A stretch of 64,000 nucleotides of DNA, taken from NCBI RefSeq assembly GCF_030816195.1, contig NZ_JAUSXS010000001.1:4487501-4551500 (forward strand). The letters are read 5' to 3'. Both the position numbers and the translations under genes were made by a program. Positions within the stretch are counted from its first letter, which is position 1, and each line of letters opens with the position of its first letter. Positions 59,968-64,000 of this stretch are shown here, in pieces. Below the pieces are notes generated by a model that searched no databases, was not told the DNA's origin, and saw nothing but the letters and a program-made list of their open reading frames with translations. The stretch comes from Pseudomonas sp. W4I3. GTDB taxonomy: Bacteria; Pseudomonadota; Gammaproteobacteria; Pseudomonadales; Pseudomonadaceae.

Positions 59968-60918
59968 TCACATCAACAGATAAAGCAGTACGATATTGAC
60001 CACCAGCATCATCAACGCGGTCGGCAACTGGGCCTTGATCACCGCGTTCTTGTCCGGCAACTCGAGCAGTGCGGCCGGCACGATATTGAAGTTGGCCGCC
60101 ATCGGTGTCATCAGCGTACCGCAATAGCCGGAAAACATGCCGATCGCTGCCATTACCGCCGGGTTGCCGCCATAGATACCCACCAGCACCGGCACGCCGA
60201 CGCCACCGGTCATCACCGGAAAAGCGGCAAAACCATTGCCCATGATCACCGTAAACAAGGCCATGCCCAGCACATAAACCATGACCGCCACCAACTTGAA
60301 GTCCAGGTTGATGTAGGTGGTGGTGACGTGGGCCACGGCCGTGCCAACCCCGGCTTCGTTGAACAGCAGCCCAAGCATCGCCAGCATCTGTGGCAACACC
60401 ATGGCCCAGCCCAGGGCTTCGGTCAGGCGACGCGATTCGCGCAAGGCTTGCACGGGCGTGTCGCGGGTCAGCCAACAGGCCAGGCCAAGGGCGATCAAAC
60501 AGCCAATGCCGAGCGAGACGAAGGTGGTGTTCTTCGGATCAAGCAGCGGTACACCGCCGATTTCGGTGTGCTTGAGCAACACCGAACCGATCACGGTGGT
60601 CAACGGGATGGCCAGCGCCGGGATGAACAGTTTATGGCCCAGGCGACCGGCGCTGGCGCGAGAGGCCTTGTCGTGCAGTTCGGCGTGCTGGCCGCGACCA
60701 ACACCGCCCATGCCCGCAATCAACGCCATCAGCACAACGCCGACACCGATGACCACCGAGGGCAGGCGCTCGCCCACTAGGAACGGAATGGCAAACAGCA
60801 GCCAGAACAGCGCGCTGGACCAACGCTTGGGGTGCGTGCGATCCAGCAGGATCATGCCTGCGGTGATCAGCAACAGCACACCGGCCAGCCAGTACAGGTA
60901 CTGAATGGAAATAATCAT
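59968..60918 (-). CDS. DUF979 membrane protein (putative transporter subunit)
   Basis: A 316-residue polytopic membrane protein with about nine hydrophobic helices (for example YLYWLAGVLLLITAGMILLD and TALMMLVVNIVLLYLLM). It overlaps the DUF969 gene by 4 nt and precedes pcp by 7 nt. DUF969 and DUF979 always occur as a pair and look like the two halves of an ion-transporter-superfamily carrier. Together with pcp they probably import 5-oxoproline or pyroglutamyl peptides; this is inference from context. Confidence 0.85.
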   Translation of the reverse strand: MIISIQYLYWLAGVLLLITAGMILLDRTHPKRWSSALFWLLFAIPFLVGERLPSVVIGVGVVLMALIAGMGGVGRGQHAELHDKASRASAGRLGHKLFIPALAIPLTTVIGSVLLKHTEIGGVPLLDPKNTTFVSLGIGCLIALGLACWLTRDTPVQALRESRRLTEALGWAMVLPQMLAMLGLLFNEAGVGTAVAHVTTTYINLDFKLVAVMVYVLGMALFTVIMGNGFAAFPVMTGGVGVPVLVGIYGGNPAVMAAIGMFSGYCGTLMTPMAANFNIVPAALLELPDKNAVIKAQLPTALMMLVVNIVLLYLLM

Positions 60919-61631
60919 CGTGCGGCCTCCACCGAGGGGGCAACGGCGTTCATCTCACGGGTCAGCCTTCGATCGAACCGATGCAGCCGGATGGCATGAA
61001 TGATAAAGGCACAGATCGCCGTCGGGATGCCCCAGACCGCAATGTGCAGCGGCTCGACATCAATCCCCGAGCCCAGCAGAAAGGTATGCATCAAGGCGAT
61101 CGCACCAAAGGCGACGAAGATATCCTCACCAAAAAACAGCCCCACATTGTCGGTGGCGGCGCACATGGCCAACACCTTGTGACGCAGCTTGTCCGGCAGC
61201 TTGCCGTAGCGCTTTTCCGCAGCGCCTTCAGCCATCGGTGCCAGCAAAGGCCGCACCATCTGCGGATGCCCACCCAGGCTGGTCAACCCCATGGCCGCGG
61301 TCGATTCACGCACAAACAGATAGATGATCAGCAGACGTCCGACTGTTGCCCGCTCGAAGCGGGCGATCCAGTTCTGCGCATGCAGGCGCAGGCCGTGACG
61401 CTCCAACAGGCCAATCACCGCCAGCGGCAATAGCAGGATCAATTGCAGCGCACGGGTTTGAAGGAAGCCATCGCCCATGGTGGCGAGAATTTTTTCCAGC
61501 GGGAACTGGGCGGCGAGCCCGGTCGCGATAGCGGCGGCGGTAACCACCAGCAATGGATTGAAGCGCAATACAAAGCCGACCACGATGACAAGTACGCCGA
61601 TCAACGGCCATAAGTTCACAACAGTTTGCAT
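60915..61631 (-). CDS. DUF969 membrane protein (putative transporter subunit)
   Basis: A 238-residue protein with five to six helices (MQTVVNLWPLIGVLVIVVGF; PLLVVTAAAIATGLAAQFPL). VRESTAAMGLTSLGGHPQMV and CAATDNVGLFFGEDIFVAFG are conserved loops of the family. ATG 61631 is preferred because aaagga lies ~10 nt upstream; a longer frame adds 12 residues. First gene of the DUF969-DUF979-pcp operon. The two proteins likely form one carrier. Confidence 0.85.
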   Translation of the reverse strand: MQTVVNLWPLIGVLVIVVGFVLRFNPLLVVTAAAIATGLAAQFPLEKILATMGDGFLQTRALQLILLLPLAVIGLLERHGLRLHAQNWIARFERATVGRLLIIYLFVRESTAAMGLTSLGGHPQMVRPLLAPMAEGAAEKRYGKLPDKLRHKVLAMCAATDNVGLFFGEDIFVAFGAIALMHTFLLGSGIDVEPLHIAVWGIPTAICAFIIHAIRLHRFDRRLTREMNAVAPSVEAAR

Positions 61632-62188
61632 GGCGAAGAGGTCCTTTAGTGCGCGCTGCGGCGCCATTACAGCAGGATGTGAGCAAAGGGCTCACAGCAT
61701 GAAAGTGGCGTGCAGTCGGCTCGGTTTTTTTATTGTTGACCCGAAAGGTCGAGCGGTGGCGGCAACTTTGCTGCCTTGAGGCGGGAGGTGTCCAACAAGA
61801 AAAATTGTTGTTGCGGACCAATAAATTTTGTCGATATTGGCACCGCTAGGTGGGCCAAGTGGAGGGATTCGGGATTGGCTCTATACTCAGCAGTGATACG
61901 CCAGCAGATCATCGCGCTTTTGCCGATAATGAGGAGTCCAGCTATGTATGCCGGTCATATGAGCAGTATGGCGACAACGATTGGCGAGATACGCTGCCAG
62001 ATGGCGGTCCAGATCATTTGTCTGCTGTCGGTGGCTACGCTTTTCTGTTGATTGAGACGCCAATCTCCAAGTGCGCCTCAAGGTGTCACTGGGTATGGCA
62101 TTGCTTGAATTCCAGGCCAACCAATACCGACCCATAGAACGCTTTACGACGTGAGACATCGCTATCGTTGAACTCGATATTGTCGATC
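61632..62188. other. Intergenic region between the pcp operon and the ArsR gene
   Basis: About 557 bp. It presumably holds the promoter of the DUF969 operon. One short frame (61944-62051, see separate entry) has a good ribosome binding site. I see no RNA gene or repeat. Confidence 0.4.
61944..62051 (+). CDS. Possible 35-residue peptide
   Basis: ATG 61944 is preceded by gaggag at 6 nt. The product MYAGHMSSMATTIGEIRCQM plus a hydrophobic tail (VQIICLLSVATLFC) could be a small membrane peptide. No homologue is known to me; it could equally be chance. Confidence 0.2.
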   Translation: MYAGHMSSMATTIGEIRCQMAVQIICLLSVATLFC

Positions 62189-62917
62189 TTACAATCTTGA
62201 TCTACCGATCTCTTCGTTTTCAAGCATGATCCCAAATCTGCCAGACAGCTCCTTTTGCCCATTGAGCGTCAATGCAAGTGCCCGACTATCAAGGTCCTGG
62301 GTAACCCATTTGCGCCTTATGACCGTTTGCAGTAAAGCGGCGCCGAGTGCTCCGGCAAGATGAGGGCGGCGCATGCTCCAGTCCAGGCATGAGCATGCGA
62401 AACGACGTCGTTGTGCCCTTACCGCTTCTATCTCGATACCCAGAGCAGTCATGGCTTTTTCGCCGCTCATCGTAAGCTGATACATGCGCTCCCCAGCGAA
62501 CGGCACGGTTAACCAGCCTGCTCCCATGAAATGGTCGTGCAGTCGCACCGCCAGTGTTCCTGCCATGTGGTCATAACAGGTGCGTGCGAACTGCAAACGG
62601 GTCGGGGTAGTGGGAACATAACGCGTATCCGCGTTTTGGCCGATCACCATCAGGGCTTCAATAGCCTGGGCCACTTGAGCGTCCGCCAGACTGTAGTAGC
62701 GATGCCTGCCCTGCGTGTGCAACCTAACCAACCCGTCCTGTCTTAATCTTGCCAAATGCGCGCTCGCCGTGGATGCACTCACGTCGGCAACGACGGCCAT
62801 TTCGGTACTGGTACGAGCGTGGCCGTCCATCAGCGAACAAAGCATTTTCGTCCTCGCAGGCTCGGCAATCGCGCCGGCGATCCGAGAAATCGCAGTGTCA
62901 TTGCTTTGCGCATCCAT
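62189..62917 (-). CDS. ArsR-type winged-helix regulator with C-terminal sensor-like domain
   Basis: A 242-residue protein. The N-terminal ~85 residues are an ArsR/SmtB winged helix (GAIAEPARTKMLCSLMDGHA, TEMAVVADVSASTASAHLAR, GRHRYYSLADAQVAQAIEAL). The metal-binding ELCVCDL box is absent. The C-terminal ~150 residues (with CYDHMAGTLAVRLHDHFMGA and FACSCLDWSMRRPHLAGALG) occur in a larger ArsR subgroup. ATG 62917 follows aggaacgaaat. Divergent from the P450 gene (74 bp), which it may regulate. Confidence 0.85.
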   Translation of the reverse strand: MDAQSNDTAISRIAGAIAEPARTKMLCSLMDGHARTSTEMAVVADVSASTASAHLARLRQDGLVRLHTQGRHRYYSLADAQVAQAIEALMVIGQNADTRYVPTTPTRLQFARTCYDHMAGTLAVRLHDHFMGAGWLTVPFAGERMYQLTMSGEKAMTALGIEIEAVRAQRRRFACSCLDWSMRRPHLAGALGAALLQTVIRRKWVTQDLDSRALALTLNGQKELSGRFGIMLENEEIGRSRL

Positions 62918-62991
62918 ATTTCGTTCCTGAGCGAATCGTCGGCATGAAGAGTGTCCGATAGTAGCTGTTCTTAGCAAACAGGATTTGCGCC

Positions 62992-64000
62992 ATGACGCCC
63001 TTTGAAGCAGCTACCCACGCTGATCCCTACGTTTATTACTCACGCCTCAGGCGGCAAAACGGTCTGTCGTTCGATGCAGACCTTCGTTTATGGGTCGCAA
63101 GTGACGCCCAGGCGGTTGAAACCATCCTGGCGCATCCCGATTGCCGGGTGCGTCCGCTGAACGAGCCGATCCCTCCAGCCATTGCGCAAGGCATCGCAGG
63201 AGGAATTTTCGGTCGTTTGATGCGCATGAACGAGGGCGCGCGACACCTTTGCCCCAGGATGGCTATCGAGCCTGCTCTGAGATCTATCGAGACAGAAAAC
63301 ATTGCAGAGATGGTTTCACGCGTGGTTGAGACCCTGGATAACCCCCTCGAAAACCCTGACGAGCTGATGTTCACGTTGCCCGTTTCGGTCATGGCGGGTT
63401 TGATAGGCCTTCCCTCCAGCCGGCTACGGGAAGTCGCGGGGCTGGTACGGGATTTTACTGCCTGCCTGTCGCCGTTAAGCGACGCAGCTCAGCTTGGTGC
63501 AGCTCATTGCGGCGCGACTCGGCTAAGCGAATTATTCACTCAGCTACTGCGCAGCGACGCTGAAAGCAGCCGCTTCTTGCGCCATATCCTGAGCAGTGGC
63601 GAAGCTATCGACTGGAGCGATCACGATGCGTTGATCGCTAACCTCATCGGTCTGCTGTCACAGACCTGCGAAGCCACCGCAGGCTTGATCGGCAATACCC
63701 TCGTGACGCTCCATCGTAACCCTGGCCTGATCGCAGACATGCACACAACGCCGAAGCTCGTTGCGGACTTGGTGGCAGAGGTCGCGCGCTACGACTCGCC
63801 CGTGCAAAACACCCGGCGATTCGTAGCAAAGCGATGCACTGTCAGGGGCAACGTACTGGCGGCGGGCGACACCGTTCTATTGTTGCTCGCTTCAGCCAAC
63901 CGGGATTCGTACGCGAACCCAGACCCCGATAGCTTCTTGCTCAAACGAACACAACGACGAACCTTCAGCTTCGGCTCAGGGAGGCATGAATGTCCAGGTC
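62992..64000 (+). CDS. Cytochrome P450, truncated by the window edge
   Basis: The frame from ATG 62992 (agga upstream) is open to the window end, ~336 residues of an expected ~390-400. The K-helix motif is EVARYDSPVQNTRRF (E-x-x-R). The heme-binding loop FSFGSGRHECPG with the cysteine ligand ends the window. The I-helix reads GLLSQTCEATAGLIGN: the acid is kept but the threonine after it in the usual AG-x-[DE]-T motif is Ala, and the AG pair is Gln-Thr. That suggests altered oxygen activation, or use of peroxide. Related sequences occur in pseudomonads beside ArsR-like genes. Substrate unknown. Confidence 0.9.
   Translation, partial: MTPFEAATHADPYVYYSRLRRQNGLSFDADLRLWVASDAQAVETILAHPDCRVRPLNEPIPPAIAQGIAGGIFGRLMRMNEGARHLCPRMAIEPALRSIETENIAEMVSRVVETLDNPLENPDELMFTLPVSVMAGLIGLPSSRLREVAGLVRDFTACLSPLSDAAQLGAAHCGATRLSELFTQLLRSDAESSRFLRHILSSGEAIDWSDHDALIANLIGLLSQTCEATAGLIGNTLVTLHRNPGLIADMHTTPKLVADLVAEVARYDSPVQNTRRFVAKRCTVRGNVLAAGDTVLLLLASANRDSYANPDPDSFLLKRTQRRTFSFGSGRHECPG

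Noticed and set aside
1..64000. CRISPR arrays, rRNA genes, complete insertion sequences
   Set aside because: I saw no regularly spaced repeats, rRNA-like stretches or intact transposase genes anywhere in the window.

Overview
The window reads as chromosomal DNA of a Pseudomonas, most likely of the P. fluorescens group. The basis is the housekeeping block thrS-infC-rpmI-rplT-pheS-pheT-ihfA-MerR in its usual pseudomonad order, the rbs ribose operon, csrA/rsmA, a periplasmic glutaminase-asparaginase with what look like AauR and sigma-54 sites, DUF1654 and DUF2790 proteins, and REP-type palindromes. About half of the window is conserved core and half is accessory DNA.

Layout. 1-7.3 kb is the edge of a mobile island. 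The end of gmtY is followed by gmtZ and gmtX, which match the gamma-mobile-trio described in GMT islands. Next comes a short run of integron-style cassettes (two or three attC-like sites, one with textbook attC architecture) without an integron integrase. Then follow a lone methyltransferase, a short tyrosine recombinase and a 149-bp inverted-repeat-bounded element. 7.9-15.7 kb holds mug, a TetR regulator divergent from a tripartite EmrAB/NodT-type efflux operon, an aldo/keto reductase, a LysR regulator and a DUF2790 protein. 15.9-19.4 kb is a scarred stretch: a decayed second copy of the short recombinase, a 5'-truncated Old Yellow Enzyme gene, a LysR gene and the 3' tail of a phage-type integrase.

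19.5-34.0 kb is a biosynthetic locus that I cannot match to a known product. Two operons flank a LysR gene. The first encodes a methyltransferase, an isopenicillin-N-synthase-like oxygenase, a long HIBADH-like dehydrogenase, an enolase-superfamily enzyme and a Rieske oxygenase. The second encodes a DMT exporter, a 1358-residue sulfotransferase-A-PCP-reductase megasynthase, a zinc alcohol dehydrogenase, an APS kinase that appears frameshifted, and an FAD/NAD(P)-binding oxidoreductase. APS kinase (PAPS supply) together with a fused sulfotransferase domain suggests a sulfated or sulfate-activated small metabolite. A second integrase tail and tRNA-Pro(GGG) mark the right border, so the locus probably arrived as an island.

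34.7-64 kb is mostly core: tRNA-Pro; MerR-ihfA-pheTS-rplT-rpmI-infC-thrS; a cold-shock protein; an rbs operon with operators and a terminal nucleoside hydrolase; ansB; DUF1654; an endonuclease I; csrA; a HAD phosphatase; a DUF2790-response regulator-sensor kinase operon; a CigR-like protein; and pcp with DUF979/DUF969 membrane proteins. The window ends in an ArsR-type regulator divergent from a cytochrome P450 cut by the window edge.

Two single-base homopolymer discrepancies (pheS start, cysC) suggest either real frameshifts or base-calling errors. The pheS case is hard to explain biologically because the gene is essential.
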